64,000 nucleotides of DNA, taken from NCBI RefSeq assembly GCF_050947875.1, contig NC_134574.1, positions 149,266,434 through 149,330,433 on the forward strand. The letters run 5' to 3'. The notes beneath the pieces are model-generated. The model saw only the letters and a program-made list of their open reading frames with translations. It did no database searches and was not told the origin of the DNA. The DNA is from Dermacentor variabilis (Eukaryota > Arthropoda > Arachnida > Ixodida > Ixodidae). The position numbers were made by a program, and so were the translations under genes. Shown piece by piece: positions 11,170-22,344 of the stretch. How positions within the stretch are numbered: position 1 is the stretch's first letter; the number at the start of each line of letters is the position of its first letter.

Positions 11170-11900
11170 CCCGGTGATCATTATCACCAAAGCCCGAGCC
11201 CTCCAATCTAACGTGCTCCGGGTTTGCCGCTTCCCGGGCCGGGCACCAGGAGCGTCTCTCGTCGGGATGTTCTCAGGATTGTGTTCCTCTTGAGTTTTGT
11301 CAGCGACGCTCGTGGCGCTTTGTCGCTGCTGGCTTGCATATAGAGATGCATTTTCACGCCCCTGCGGGTAGGCCTGCCGCATATTGAAATCGAAGAGCAG
11401 TCGCTTTGCTGTAGTTATGGCTATGCCGGTCCTGATTCTCTGCTCGGCCATAGCCAGTGGACAGTGGTCCCTCTTCAACGGGGACCACATTTCTGAGCAT
11501 GACTTTGCGGTAAACTTCCTCGAGGAGACTTGTTTGTCCAAGTGGTGTCGATTTGTTCTTGCTCGTCGCATCAATCTCTTCTTACGGCCATATGTAAGAC
11601 TGATCAGAGGTGGATTCGCGAGGTAGTCAATGCTTGCTGCGCTTGTGAGTTGGCTTGCACGGACCTTATTCGGGGTCTAGAACATGCGGTCTCATGGGCC
11701 ATCTCATTACCGGATATCCCAGCGTGGCCGAGCACCTGATGGACCTGGGCTCGTCTTCTTTCTTGTAAGGACTCTAGCATGTACATGAATTCGTCTGATC
11801 ATCTGGCTTTGCACCCGGGATGTACGACATGGACTGACTGATTCTTGCGAATCTGAGTGTATTTTAATTACCCCTATGCTATAGGGACGCTGCACTCCTT
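11170..11900 (-). mobile_element. LINE RNase H region fragment (family H)
   Basis: The minus strand has two RNase H signatures in order: IHSDSQES at about 11860, matching the third acidic block (usually TDSxxA), and HQVLGHAGISGNEMAH at about 11730-11690, matching the WxPGHxGxxGNExAD block with Trp replaced. They sit in different frames, so at least one frameshift separates them. Further minus-strand coding-like sequence continues to 11167 without a recognisable motif. Clade not assigned; I-like is most likely. Confidence 0.55.
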
Positions 11901-12622
11901 CGCTTAATGCCCAGAGTATGGCACTGAGTGCCGCCGCTCGAAGGTGCGTCGACTAGGAAGGTATCCGACTTTCTGGGTTTGCGTGTTTCCGCAGTGCTGC
12001 GCAGTGGTCGATCAGCCGTCTCTATTTTGAGCAGCATCAGTGTATATGCGCACTGTTTTAGTGTCTACAAGAGTGTCCAAGATGCATTAGGTATGTTGGA
12101 GTATTTCTTGCCCGGCTAGTTGGTGATGCATAGCTATTAGAAGAGGAGCGGAAAATAACCTTGTGTCGTTCCTCTGTGTATGTGTTAATTTGTGGTGATA
12201 TTTCTTCGGGTATTTATGATATTTAGGTGTTTAGCTTCAGCTCTTCAGCGAGGTATTTTACAGAGAAACTGTACATGACTAGGATCTCGGGATCACTTCG
12301 TCTCCGTCTACAGAAAACTGAACCAATGACAGTAGAAGGCGTGCGTCGCTGAGTTCCTTGCAGCACCCCCAGGTGGTACTTGTGTCCACGCATCCGCGGC
12401 GTCCGCCATGCGGGGGAGGAAATAAAGAGAACCAGAAAACTCCCTTACCCGCATAGCATTCGCCGTATGTGTTTCCCGGTAATGATTACGGTTACATAAG
12501 CTGCAAATGCCTGGAAGCGGCAACTGTAGCGTATGAAACAGGGAGCGACGTCACTGCACTTTCACGTGTACATGTAAAGGAACCCGCCTAGCAAGTAATT
12601 TAATTTGTGTTGGGATAGCGCT

Positions 12623-12907
12623 ATGGAAAGGCCACGCATAATTAGGACCCCAGAGGAGCAGGATGAACACGATGAGCAGCGACGGCAACAGCAACGTCAA
12701 TGCGCACAACAGCGTCGTGTCCAGGTAAGGCAGGGCGCAGCCATTCCTGCCTCAAGGAAGCCCCGCGCAGTTATGACGCCTGAAGAGCAGCGCGAATGCT
12801 ATGAGCGACGAAAGGAAGAGAAACGTCAATATGCACAATGGAGTCGTGGTCAGTCTCGGCAGGACCCAGTTCAAGGCCACGTTACATTGGCCAATCGGAT
12901 CAGATGA
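12623..12907 (+). CDS. Arg/Gln-rich STPR-like protein of a dispersed repeat
   Basis: Open frame of 94 codons from ATG 12623. The start is chosen because MERPRIIRTPEEQ resembles MVRPRVIRTP at 61071. The protein has two repeats, each beginning TPEEQ (about residues 10-40 and 58-90), each very basic and Gln/Arg-rich. The pattern recalls STPR-domain proteins, which bind DNA, but this is an inference from composition. No intron signals or polyadenylation site were identified. Related frames at 32209, 40191 and 61071 show this is a repeat family rather than a single-copy gene. Whether any copy is translated is unknown. Confidence 0.4.
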   Translation: MERPRIIRTPEEQDEHDEQRRQQQRQCAQQRRVQVRQGAAIPASRKPRAVMTPEEQRECYERRKEEKRQYAQWSRGQSRQDPVQGHVTLANRIR

Positions 12908-13185
12908 TGTCAGAGTTTCTCTGGCCAACGACCTTCACAGCATGGATTGGAGCCCAATTTATTTTTCAAGGCGAAAGCGTTATATACCCAATTAAGCGGA
13001 AAATCCGGCGGGTATCCGGTATTGATATCTGACAGCAAGAAAACCCTCGTCGCCAATTTACGACGTCACGTCCCCGGCGCTGAACTTGCTAAAGCTCGTG
13101 CTGCGAAATCCCGCGGAGACTAGCCATGCCATCGGACGGACGACGTAGCTCACATTAAAAAAAAAAAAAACGACTTCGCCTTTTC

Positions 13186-13290
13186 AAAATTGCGTTGACG
13201 CACATTCAAAACCGACCTGGCCCACTTCCAAAATTGGCTTGGCCAACCCCCAAAACTTGAGTCGCCCACGCTGAAAAAGTTTAAAGGGAC
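13186..13290. repeat. Minisatellite, ~25-bp unit, array 1
   Basis: About four degenerate copies of a unit with core CCAAAATTGRCTTGGCCCAC. The same unit forms array 2 at 14043-14260. Confidence 0.75.
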
Positions 13291-14042
13291 GTTTCACTTT
13301 GTCAACGCGCGTTACGCGCAACCGTCTAGACGCCACGAACATGAGCAGCGAACACCGCGGCGTCGAAGCACAAACGTAAAGGGTGCGAACGCCGTCATGC
13401 TCGCTAAATTTACCTCGACGGGGCAACGCCTTGTGTGCCACAATGCCAGTGCAATCACTCGCTCCCCAATGGGAGCCGTTGGTGTGCCTTAGTTCCGTGA
13501 CTTGCCGCGATGCGACACTACCCAGATGGCACGACTAATTTAGCTACGGCTGCTTGCGCAACGCGGGCGTCTGACCCGCGCCGCGGCCGTTCCCGATGAG
13601 AAGTGGTAGACGCTCCGTTCCTGCGTCTGTCAGGTATCAGGTGATTAGAAGTATGTCAGTCTTTCGCCGACTTCCGTTGTGAGGCGCCACCCAGATGGTA
13701 CTCTCCCCACGAGCTTAAAGTAGGCGCGAACGCTAGCCGACGGGGGAGAGTAGGAAAGGACGATAGGAGGGGGTGGTGAATGGTCGGATATACCCCATCT
13801 GGCTGGCATTCGAAAAAATAGAGGAAGCGCTGCACAGGGAAAACGCATATTGCTACATATACGAAGAACAGACGCCGCGACCGTGCACTGTGAGTACCGC
13901 GGCGTCCAAGCACAACGAGAAAGGGCGCGAACGCGACGATTCTCTTCGCCTCCAGACACCTTGCTCTTCCGCCACTCGCTCCCCTCGCAGTTTCGAACAC
14001 AATCTCGCCGATTTGCCGCACTGGCCATCTACAGTTACGCGT
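13291..14042. repeat. Spacer with inner duplication between minisatellite arrays
   Basis: Holds two copies of a block with core ACCGCGGCGTC followed by AAGCACAA and GGGxGCGAACGC, at about 13353 and 13896. With the flanking arrays, this suggests a larger satellite-like unit that has duplicated. Open frames crossing it on both strands have no recognisable domain. Confidence 0.5.
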
Positions 14043-14260
14043 AAAAATTGACTTTGCCCACTTCGAAAATTGAGTTGACACACAATAAAACGGAACTGGA
14101 CCACTCCCAAAATTGCCCTGACCCACCCTCAAAATTGACTTTGCGCAATCGAAAATTCAGCTGACCCATGTTAAAAACGGACCTGGCCTACTCGCAAAAT
14201 TCACTTAGTCCACACCCAAAATTGGGGTGGCCCACCCTCAATATTGGCTTTAGCCAATAT
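14043..14260. repeat. Minisatellite, ~25-bp unit, array 2
   Basis: About nine degenerate copies of the unit (ACTCCCAAAATTGACTTTGC-like), same family as 13186-13290. Sequence decay is strong but period and core are clear. Confidence 0.8.
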
Positions 14261-14884
14261 GAGCACATGACAAGGGGAAAATATTGCACCGAAGTCAGAA
14301 TGCTTTCATATCCAATGCCCGTAGAGAGACCTAAGTGCCTCTGTAACTTCTTTGCTTCACACCCATACATTTGGAAAGCGGTTTCTGTTCGACGATGGCG
14401 TTTCCGTCGCGGCTGAGCCGGCGGAATTTCTGGCATACGGGACAAACCGTAGCAGGCCATGTGCAATATGTATCCCCCATGCCTTCTACAGCACATCTTC
14501 TGGAACTGCGTAGTGCGCAGCATTTCCACTGTCTTCTGTGGTGTCTATTCTTGCATACGCTTGCGAGTCCGTAATTTTCGTTCCTCTTGCGAGTCTTCGC
14601 TGTGACTACACCCATCACTTCTCTGTTAAAAAGCTAGAGTTCGTTGCTTTGTGCTTTGGTGAGCCAGAAGTAGTTGATGCCGTACATGATCTTAGGAAAT
14701 ATGAGTGCGCTTACAAGCCTGGGTGCCAGCGTTGTCGTGACCCCCCCCCCCCCCTCTTATACATTGAACGTTGACTCTCTTAATAAGGTGCAACCGCTCT
14801 CTGAATGTTTGCACGATTTGTCGCATCCTCGAAGTACATTTGCCTATTTCTTCGATCGGGCGTTCCAATACCAGAACAATTAGT
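14261..14884. other. No gene recognised; C homopolymer
   Basis: Open frames occur on both strands but carry no known motif. A C homopolymer of about 14 lies at 14741-14754. Confidence 0.35.
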
Positions 14885-15260
14885 TGTAGTAGGAAGCTCT
14901 GACCCTACATCACTAAGTGCACCTGTTCACAGATGCATCCATAGTTTGGGGTCGTTTTTTAGAGCGCAGCACTTATGTGCCCGTTCCTGCGGTGAGTGTC
15001 GGCGTCCCTGGCGTAACCGAGAACGTGCAAAGCGAAAATTGGGTGAACGTAGCTCGCAGCGAGGGATGGAAAAGCGACAAGAAGAAAGAAGCGCGAGGAG
15101 GAAAGCGAAGAGGAATGTGCAGCGGAACCATGAGGCGGAAAGCGGAGGAGACTATGGCGAAAGCGTGAGAAGAAAAACAGCGCGGCGATGGTGCCTGCGA
15201 GATGACGCCAGAGTAGGGTGCGTCGTCTGGCAGGTTTGTAGGCGGCGACTTCTGTGATTC
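14885..15260. other. Purine-rich, Arg/Lys-rich frame of unknown status
   Basis: The plus strand reads through a highly basic stretch (Arg, Lys, Glu) at about 15000-15170. The frame follows from the GA- and GC-rich composition. Without a conserved start or a second copy in this window I do not call it a gene. Confidence 0.3.
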
Positions 15261-16080
15261 ACGCCCACGTGCTACCGAAAGCGCTGACTCTTGCGATCCC
15301 CAGATTAACGAGGCAGTGGTGCCACATTTCGCTCCATTTTCAACGTGCCGCGCGAGACCGGTTGTCCACGCCAGTCAATGTATCGCGAAATGAAAACACG
15401 TAGAGTACTGCGCTCAAATTTCGCATTAGGGAGTACGTAACGTAATCGTCGGTAAAGTTTTCCGCTCCACTTAAGTTGTCGGAACAGATGAAGGGCAGCT
15501 GTCCTGTTAAAACACGCAAGCATGAATGCTAAGTTAACCGTCATGCGTTCTATGTTGACTTCGAGCGTGGAGTCGTTTACAGGAGGCTCTTTGCTGAAGT
15601 GTCTTAGCGGTGCCTGCTACGTAGGCCAGAATGGCCTGTATTAGAACGATGGTCTGGGAGAGCACCATGTCAAATTTCGAAATGTCAAGGGTGGTTTTTA
15701 GCGTTCCATTGCCGTGAAATGGATGTTAGCGAATGTTTGAGCGCATGCAGCATTGTCAGCATGCATAAGGATGACCACACCTCGATATCCATGAACTTCC
15801 ATTGATGGCAAGTGAAGATAATTGTCTTAGCGACCCCTTTGATGTACTGCTGGACAAATTGTTTTTTGTACGCGTGGACATACGTGCGCAGTGAGGGGTG
15901 ATGGCGTCACATTTTCATGTTTTTTTTATTTACTTCGACATGCTTTATTGATATTCCCGTGATATTTCAGGTTTTGGGTTTCTCCCGGAATTATGCAGCA
16001 GCATAAATGCTAAAATCAAATTATTGTGTGTTACGTACCAGAAGCGCGATCTAATGTGAGGCACGGCCGCTCTTGATCAC
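15261..16080. other. No gene recognised
   Basis: Nothing recognisable on either strand. Confidence 0.35.
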
Positions 16081-16084
16081 GCCA

Positions 16085-16118
16085 GCGTTGTTATCGCGAA
16101 TGTCCGCGATAACAACGC
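16085..16118. repeat. Perfect hairpin, 14-bp stem
   Basis: GCGTTGTTATCGCG (16085-16098), a six-base loop, and its exact reverse complement (16105-16118). It lies immediately before the LINE 3' end at 16122. Confidence 0.85.
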
Positions 16119-16121
16119 GAC

Positions 16122-16437
16122 CGACAAAAAACGGAGACGCACAAAAGCACAGTTCGCAATAGGGGATCAGAAAATTTGGTTGTGGGAGTTAATAGTGGTT
16201 TTCTTTTTTCCTTTTTTATTGTTCAACCTAGGTAGGACATTAGGCAGTATCATAGCTAGAGCTTGGTGGCGCAACCCACCGCCCCGTTCCAAAGGGGACG
16301 CTCATAACATCCATCCATCCATCCATCCGTCCGTCCGTCCGTCCGTCCGTCCGTCCGTCCGTCCATCCGTCCGTCCGTCCGTCCGTCCGTCCGTCCGTCC
16401 GTCCGTCCGTCCGTCCGTCCATCCATCCATCCATCCT
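16122..16437 (+). mobile_element. LINE 3' UTR and tail (family G), copy 1
   Basis: Bases 16122-16310 align with 31484-31670 (shared GATCAGAAAATTTGGTTGTG and AACCTAGGTAGGACATTAGG), and the last ~100 bp align with the inverted copy at 39868-39967. The coding part is absent here: it is a 5'-truncated insertion. The tail at 16309-16437 is a (CATC)n/(CGTC)n tract. LINE families often end in short tandem repeats rather than poly(A). Confidence 0.8.
16309..16437. repeat. (CATC)n/(CGTC)n microsatellite tail
   Basis: About 129 bp of four-base units: CATC at both ends, mostly CGTC in the middle, with one CATC interruption. Arg-Pro-Ser and Asp-Gly repeats read across it are artefacts. Confidence 0.95.
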
Positions 16438-16440
16438 TCC

Positions 16441-16850
16441 GCGGCCATCGAATGATCTGTGTTTGTAGTGGCGCGCGTGACAAAGTGCTTGTTAATTTAG
16501 TTAGTAAGGGAATAATTACAACAGTGTATACAGCTACTAAATCTACTTGCCTTACTGCGCGTAGCTGTCACCTAATTTCCTATCGCTATCAATGCTTCGC
16601 CTTTCGGGTAAAACTTCTACTTTTTACGGGACCTTATCATCGTCCCGCCAACAGGACCGCTTGCAGTCGCGACACTCGCCGGTATCTGGCCTGCGCGCGG
16701 GACTCGTATTTTTTCGGGAGGTGGAAAGAGAAGGGCCAGGTCCTCAAGGAATAAGGCCGCATTCACGACGTGAATGTAGTGGTGCACGGAGGTGGCGCCG
16801 GAGGGTTAGGTTAAAACACGATAAACGCGCCGTCATAAGACCGTGATACT
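16441..16850 (+). repeat. Dispersed repeat X (copy 2)
   Basis: 16443-16530 matches the inverse of 9998-10085. It begins directly after the LINE tail, so the LINE probably inserted into a pre-existing copy of X. The region to 16850 is assigned tentatively. Confidence 0.55.
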
Positions 16851-18892
16851 CACGGTTAGTGAAACATTTCCTGGCGTTGTCTTAAAGCATTAGTCATCTG
16901 AAACTAGAAATGAGAGACTAATGGTTATCATAGTACGGTGCAAAAGGTGCAACTAAGAAGGAATCTCGCATGACACTTGCGTTACAACCTTCGTTCTACA
17001 CTACATACGAACATAACGTGGTTTTTATATTCTCAAGACAGGTCATTGTTGTTTCATCAGCACCATTTTAATTTGTCGTCACTGCGCTTAGCACTAAGTG
17101 TCTTAAAGATGCGAAATTACTTCCATCTCGGTGTTGCTACAGAATGCAAATATGCCGCCACTTACGCAGTTTTTTTTTTGATAACACCGCAGCTAGAGCT
17201 GTCAAGACACGCCACCTAGGCATGACTGCTCAGTAACTAGCCACAGAGTTTTGCTCCGAGGCCTTATGTCACATACACTTTCCCAATTTGCAGTTCACAC
17301 CATCCGCGGTAGCGTGCAGAGCAAGTTGCATGGTCGCCAGGCGTGGTGGAAATAATAAGTTCAGAAATAGCAGATTCATTCGGATAATAAATCATTCAGG
17401 ATGCCTGCCTTCCAAAAATAATTAAAAATAATTTTAAAAAGCTGCTGTTAAGTTTGTAACATTTCATTACATTTAGTTTGCATTCAGGTAAAATTACATC
17501 ATTCAGTTCCTTGGAACACAACTTCACCATTGGTAGCTCTTTGTGTCGTCATCAGCAGACGCAGCTTTAACGATGGCACAGACTATGTCGGTTCTTCACT
17601 TGGGCCGCCTTTCTTTTGTTGCTATTTCTGTGTCAAATTTCGCACAGCGAGAAAATATGTTCAAACACCCGCAGAGTTCTCAACGTCCATTGCCATCGCA
17701 AACAACACATTTTCACGCATGTATCATCGGTTTTTACACCTCCTAAAGGTTGATACAATGCATTGACGCAGAAATACGACATAGGCACAAGTGCCGCTCT
17801 ACAAATGTAGTAGGAAAATGCTGTTCTTAAAGCAAGCTGTGATCATGTAGACATCCCTGCAAAACACCTGGGAGCAGTTTTCTTCCTGCTAGAAGTCTTT
17901 GTTGCTGTATCAATCAATATACATGAACGGAAAACATTTCAAGTGACAGAGGTGAGCCACACATAAATTTTCATACTGTATATAACGACGCTATTCTAGA
18001 ATCGTTCTTGTAGAACACAGTTTAATTGGATTGGTTGCTAAAAGGGGCCTCACTTTGTCGAGCTTAGCCTTGCGTACCACCTGCCTAGAGTAAACGCTTG
18101 CCTTCTTTGTGAGTAGCGGTTTTCCCCGTTCCCGCTGTTCAAAAACAAAATTGCAAAAAATTATACACTTTGAATCGTGTCGAAAAAATGAAAAGAAAAA
18201 AAAAACATGTAACTGATCGACTAGCCATATGCCGATTTCATCAGTCAGTACCGCAAATATGAGCATGCGAGGCTAAGAAAATTTTCTTGAGCTACAGAAT
18301 TCTAAAAACACCACATTTTAAAATCAAAAAGGGAAGACCAACTACTTTTTCCGGAGAACCAACTGCATACAAATTTAGGCGGGCTTCCTGTGGCCCAGTT
18401 CCGCGTCTGCCAAATCCTTAAAAATGCGTACCCCGCGCATTGTTCTACATGCTCATGCATCCCGCAATATTTCCGTTCCGACTTCGGCAAGCTAAGCTCT
18501 TGTAGAACAGAAAAAAAGTGAGACGCTGCGTACAGTACTGCGCAGTAATAAATTTTAAGAGAATTCCGCTGCTGGCTATGCAGTTAAGGTTGTTCAAAGC
18601 ATCATCTGCGGATGTACAAGTGATCAATAGCATAATCATACATGCTAAAGAAGCACCGGATTTAATGGTAGTCACAAAATCGACGCATTAGCATGATAGG
18701 CACATGAGCTGCTGTAAATTTGGGTTACATATTTTCATTGCATTCATTTATTTGATTATATCTGATACAATTATTCTATATTGATGTCGACCACCTGAAA
18801 CTTGCCGAAACTTACTCTTCTGCATATTTATCCTCCTTGCCCCACTTCAGTTACAAGGTAGATGAAATTTCTGAGGGCAATTTTTGTTCCAG
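16851..18892. other. Intron-like AT-rich DNA, no gene seen
   Basis: No element or RNA gene recognised. The last 20 bp (TTTTTGTTCCAG, ending 18892) form the acceptor of the exon at 18893. Confidence 0.4.
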
Positions 18893-19012
18893 TGACTCCC
18901 GACCAGGTAGAAGACTGTTTGAATAAGAAAAGTCCGATTGGCTGTCCACCTGATAAAAAGCCGGCCACACTCTGGTATCCTTATCAAAGCATACCACCTT
19001 CCCACATCTGCC
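18893..19012 (+). CDS. Putative secreted Cys-rich protein, exon 2 of mature chain
   Basis: Bounded by a polypyrimidine-AG acceptor (ends 18892) and a strong donor GTAAGT (starts 19013). The length, 120 nt, is a multiple of three with phase 1 at both ends. With the C from base 6103 it reads LTPDQVEDC, then a stretch with CLNKKSPIGCPPDKKP, ending PPSHIC plus one base. Three Cys and no stop. The upstream alternative acceptor at 18850 would give a stop at once, which favours this start. I do not recognise the family. The order signal peptide, then Cys-rich symmetrical phase-1 exons, fits a small secreted protein of tick saliva or haemolymph, but that role is inference. Confidence 0.5.
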
Positions 19013-20161
19013 GTAAGTATTCGCTTGCATGCAAAAATTTTTAATTCATTCTTGAAGCGCGGCCACGGATTTATGGTAAGATTATCAGAAATAAAAAATG
19101 ATTTATAAATGTTATGATGTTCAAATAGCCGCGACTAATATTCTAAATAATATGCAATTTGTGGGCTTGTTTTTTGGTCTTAAAATTATTTTATTCACGA
19201 AAGGACATAAGCGTCAAAGTCTTCTAGAGCTAAGGCACACAGCATACGTGACACTTCAGTAAAGAGTTGTGCTCGTATTGCCCTTTTCCCAAGTGTTCTG
19301 CAGTTAGCTTCGAAATCCAGAAATAGAACCTTCTGTAACTGCAGGCTTGATTTCAATAAATTCGCACACTTACAGTCCCCCACTATATAGAAATAAGAAA
19401 TCAGGTGCCACTCACTACGTAGCGTACTCGGAAAGCTCTGCTCTGTTATTTAGGTACGACAAGCTTCGGTGAAACTATGTGACCACATACAGCTGCAACT
19501 CCAGTGTTTCCCGCTATGTTTAGTTTCCATAACTATATTCGCATTCTCCCGCGCGGGAGAATGGCAGGCACCTTTTGCGAAATATTTCTGTGTGCGGGCC
19601 TTACAAGAATCTGCCTTATAGATACTGGTGCTTTTAACTACGCTCTGACTGCTATAAAAAATAATGCGACCACTGGCGGCCGATTTTAAACACACGCACT
19701 CTAGGCGACTGATTTTTCGGACAAAGACAATACCGCGAAAATGTCCGAATCATCGGGCCTTCTGAAACAGCAAATTGTGACGGCCAATTGATATCGTTGC
19801 TTTTTGGAGCGCCAGTCCAGCAGAAAAAAAGTTGTTTGCGGACCTATGTTCAGTGTTGGGCTTAATTAAAACAAAGTTTTCTTACTGTTTCGTCATTGCC
19901 GAAGCCGCAGGCGTGTTTCGCGTACACCAATAACACAGCCCGATGTGCGTCCTGGGTCGTCACTAGGTAGCGATACCGCACCCGTGACCTTTATTCTTCT
20001 CAGTGTTAGCTTAGGCTGTGCTGCGCAAATTAATTTGGACCTTTATTGGCTTTATGACACAAGCTAGCTTACTCCATTTTGGTAGGTAAGCGCACATAGG
20101 AACTGGCTAAGCGTTCGTGGTAGTTGCCAGCTGATCACCCGCTGTCCCCTAAGTCCGGACT
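19013..20161. other. Intron-like DNA, no gene seen
   Basis: No duplicated element or protein motif recognised. It would be the start of the 34.4 kb second intron. Confidence 0.4.
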
Positions 20162-20383
20162 CACAGCCGTCAAACGCCTCGTCCCGTCACCGTCATGGCG
20201 CCGGCGCCCGTCATGAAACAGTGTTTTCTCGCCGGCTTTTATTAAAAAATAGTGATCTTCTGACCTTGGTTGACGCTTTTAAGGTGGCCTGTGGCTATTT
20301 TTTTTAAGAAAACCGGCGAGAAAACACTTTCATTATGACGCCAGTGTTGTGACGGTGACGGAACGGGGCACTTGACGGCTGTG
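20162..20383. mobile_element. Foldback (MITE-like) element with ~90-bp inverted arms
   Basis: Left arm 20162-20252 and right arm 20295-20383 are inverted copies, starting CACAGCCGTCAA and including GTGTTTTCTCGCCGG and GTCACCGTCA. They are separated by a ~42-bp loop. Arms differ at scattered positions and by small indels. It encodes nothing. No clear target-site duplication was identified. Confidence 0.8.
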
Positions 20384-20992
20384 TTATTTCGACCTAACTC
20401 CCCATCACGCCTCTAGTCGTCAGTACAGGTGATGCATGTGATGTCACGCCTGATCGCTGGTGTGGTTTCCTGGTACAAACATTTTAAGGACCAAATTCCT
20501 GCAAGACTTGACGCAGGCCGCACCCACCACCTACGCCTAACCAGCACCGCTTCGTTGGAGTCGGCGACCAAAGTTGCGGTTTCATACCTAGTCTTGGATG
20601 CGAAGATGCTAACGCCATTGTCGGCAGGACAACGGTGCAATCTAATAACGACTTAGGGTAATTAGCCAGCACGCGGGTATGTGTGTAACGCTTAAGCTTC
20701 TTTCTCTCCAGATTGTCGCACTCAAAAGTGGGAGTGTGAGCCTTACACGAGGGCAGGCCTTACACGAGTAAATACGGTATGCTTATTTCTCTCAGTATAG
20801 TAATACACAGGGTGCTCGAAGCATTTCAGCCCACGGATTAGCATTCTGATTCTATCGTAGGTGCTTGCACATGCATCAACACCAACTAGCCCAACTTTCT
20901 TCGTTAATTAGTCTAGTTACCTTCGTCTTCGCCAACAACTCTGTAACCTGACAGCGATGCTAGCAGCTTCGAATCTGACACAAAAGGCAAGA
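20384..20992. other. No gene recognised
   Basis: Only unsupported short frames. Directly precedes the 5' LTR of the Gypsy element. Confidence 0.35.
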
Positions 20993-21251
20993 TTTTGTGG
21001 GAGCACACAGCTTCGGTTCAGCGGGTTCCAGTTTCGCCTCCGGCGTCTGGCAACTACGAGCGGCTCCGGTATGCCGCCGGAGGGTGCGGGCAAAATAAAT
21101 GTTGGATGAAGTTACGGGTGGGCGTGGAGAGCAAACCAGACGCTTCCGAAGAGGACAGAGGCGCGCGTGGAGCTTCTGCCACGCGGTCATGTGTACCTAT
21201 TATAATAAATACATAAAAGAGTTCAGTGTAACCATATAACTGAATTCTACA
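20993..21251 (+). repeat. 5' LTR of Gypsy relic 1
   Basis: Direct repeat of 29345-29602 with shared blocks GGGAGCACACAG, TATGCCGCCGGAGGG, CCAGACGCTTC and TACCTATTATAATAA. The AT-rich TATTATAATAAATACATAAA at about 21197-21216 may hold the promoter or poly(A) signal. Ends near CTACA; a possible primer-binding site (TTGTTGATCCGGCG) follows. Confidence 0.8.
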
Positions 21252-21336
21252 CAATTGTTGATCCGGCGTTTCAAAAAGCAAGTGTTACAGCTTTCAAAAA
21301 TCATGGACAGCTAGCAAGCTCATCGCAAAAACTGCA

Positions 21337-21715
21337 ATGGTAAGCGAAATGATGACCACCGACGCTAACCATACTGAAAGAACCCAAGGAGCCCCACAGA
21401 ATCAATCCGTATCAGTCATTGCAGTCAATACGCGGCATGCGTCATCTTTTGGAGGAGAAGACGTCGAAGATGGACAACTCTCTTCTCCGGCAACTGTTCG
21501 TGCAGTACCTCCCTGCAAATGTGTGCATGGTTATAGCAGTGACGGGAGACTTTCCCCTCAATGACCTCGCCGCTGTTGCAGACAGGGTGCTGGATGTTTC
21601 GGAATCGGATATGTCTGTAGTTGACAGCACCGCAAAACACAGTGGACCTCCTCTAGAGTCGCCGATTAGGAATCCGCTTCTCATGTGCTACCGGCTGCAT
21701 CAAGAAGGTTAAACA
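21337..21715 (+). pseudogene. Gypsy gag fragment, frameshifted
   Basis: The frame at about 21419-21712 carries a gag block typical of this Gypsy group: LRQLFVQYLPANVCMVIAV, then PLNDLAAVADRVLDV, the C-terminal helix region of a Ty3 capsid. The upstream part is in another frame, so a shift occurs near 21420-21460. The zinc knuckle normally following gag is not seen. The protein would form the particle shell of the retrotransposon; here it cannot be made intact. Confidence 0.75.
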
Positions 21716-21751
21716 TAAGCCACCCGTCGAAAAGTCCACCTCCCAAGAAGT

Positions 21752-22125
21752 TTGTTTCTCAACAGACCAGAAGACGCGTCTAAAATCGATAACCCGCTAA
21801 CTGCACGTAACCTTTTGTCTCAAGCATCCGGACAATCCGCATTTCTCATATTTTATGCCGTGGACAAAGCGCCAAAACGTCGCTTCGTGGTGCACACAGG
21901 TGCCGAGGTCGGTGCCATTCCGACGACTTGTGCGGATCGCCAAGGCCACCCCACATACAATTTACAAGCCGTGAACGCTACGCGAATTGCAACGTATGCG
22001 CAGTGATCTCTAACGATAGACCTAGGGCTACGCCGAAACTTTCGTTGGATATTCATGGCGGCAGACGTGATACACGCGATCATCGGGGCAGATCTTTTTT
22101 TTCGCCACAGGCTAACGGTTAGAAC
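21752..22125 (+). pseudogene. Gypsy aspartic protease, defective
   Basis: Reads FVVHTGAEVGAIP at about 21888, where the active-site triad in the family is DTGA: here Asp is His, so catalysis would be lost. LQAVNATRIATY follows, then an in-frame stop at about 22004, then LTIDLGLRRNFRWIF and IIGADLFF, the second protease half. The frame ends at the LINE insertion near 22126. The order after gag and before RT supports the assignment. Confidence 0.8.
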
Positions 22126-22344
22126 AGTATCGCTGTCGCTAAGCTCACCATGAAGGCCGAGAACGCCACACGCCTATTGAGACGAGTGGTCAACCGGCAT
22201 CACGTGCTCAAGGCGGACAAGCTGCTTAGACTGGCACAGGCCTTCGTAATCAGTCGCTTCGTCTACATCGCGGCCATGCGCAATTAGTCCGAAGTAGAGA
22301 GAGACAAGCTTGAAAGGCTCCTGTGTAAGGTCGTCAAGAGAGCC

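Noticed and set aside
13186..14260. CRISPR-like regularly spaced repeats
   Set aside because: Units are contiguous and degenerate with no spacers, in a eukaryotic context; a minisatellite.
16180..16483. Arg-Pro-Ser and Asp-Gly repeat proteins
   Set aside because: Translations of the (CATC)n/(CGTC)n LINE tail.
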